Source of the DNA: Siphonodentalium dalli
Lineage: Eukaryota > Mollusca > Scaphopoda > Gadilida > Siphonodentaliidae
DNA length: 64,000 bases
NCBI GenBank assembly: GCA_032622095.1
Contig: CP136065.1
Location: 113,565,195 to 113,629,194, forward strand
Direction: 5' to 3'
The notes beneath the pieces were generated by a model. It had not been told where the DNA came from, did no database searches, and was given only the letters and a program-made list of their open reading frames with translations. Both the position numbers and the translations under genes were made by a program. Positions 63,894 through 64,000 of this stretch are shown here, piece by piece. The stretch's first letter is position 1. Each line of letters opens with the position of its first letter.

Positions 63894-64000
63894 TTAATTA
63901 AAAAATTTTAAATAAAAATTATGAAAAACTAATACCTTGATAACATCCGCCAGGGTACCCCGAGTCACCAAATTTGGTTGAAATTGGTCCAAGGGTCAGG

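Overview
The window looks like nuclear DNA of a marine invertebrate, most likely a lophotrochozoan and perhaps a bivalve mollusc. It is AT-rich, has long introns with GT-AG junctions, is dense in small DNA transposons, carries CR1/jockey-type retrotransposon pieces and a tRNA-derived SINE, and is rich in TACATGTA-type microsatellites. The taxon is an inference; no marker gene settles it.

One gene dominates. On the + strand, 13 exons between 623 and 38831 join with consistent splice phases into a single reading frame of 814 codons plus a TGA stop. The first exon begins at a splice acceptor, so the 5' part of the gene lies outside the window. The product resembles the C-terminal part of VWA3B / C11orf16-type DUF4537 proteins. 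It carries six Tudor-like modules, arranged as three pairs, with an arginine/serine-rich (RS) block, a basic coiled-coil stretch and an acidic linker between the first and second pairs. The motif Y-x-x-G recurs at residues 46, 109, 576, 635, 703 and 762. In modules 1, 3 and 5 a phase-1 intron splits the same glycine codon, so the repeats probably arose by duplication of an exon-intron unit.

The introns are mobile-element debris. Recognisable items are: TTAA-flanked piggyBac-like MITEs, many carrying one or two copies of a 69-nt near-perfect hairpin; hAT elements with 8-bp target duplications (4758-5507, 39705-40506, 44328-44672, 44857-45623, probably 42873-43601); TA-flanked mariner/pogo-like elements (19110-19400, 20903-21067, 26032-29001); a TTA-flanked Harbinger-like element (31292-32802); a Helitron-like 3' end (to 30205); and minisatellites at 11995-13790, 25183-25770 and 29340-29783. 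Intron 6 alone is 17.7 kb and includes a 14.3-kb block bounded by a perfect 28-bp inverted repeat.

Downstream of the gene, 39-51 kb holds nested MITEs, a ~200-bp dispersed repeat and a decayed reverse transcriptase. From 51.7 to 62.2 kb lies a large unclassified complex, apparently one long inverted-repeat element inserted into another of the same family, with an internal near-identical 0.63-kb duplication. At 62324-62441 a single minus-strand coiled-coil exon suggests that a second gene runs toward the left.
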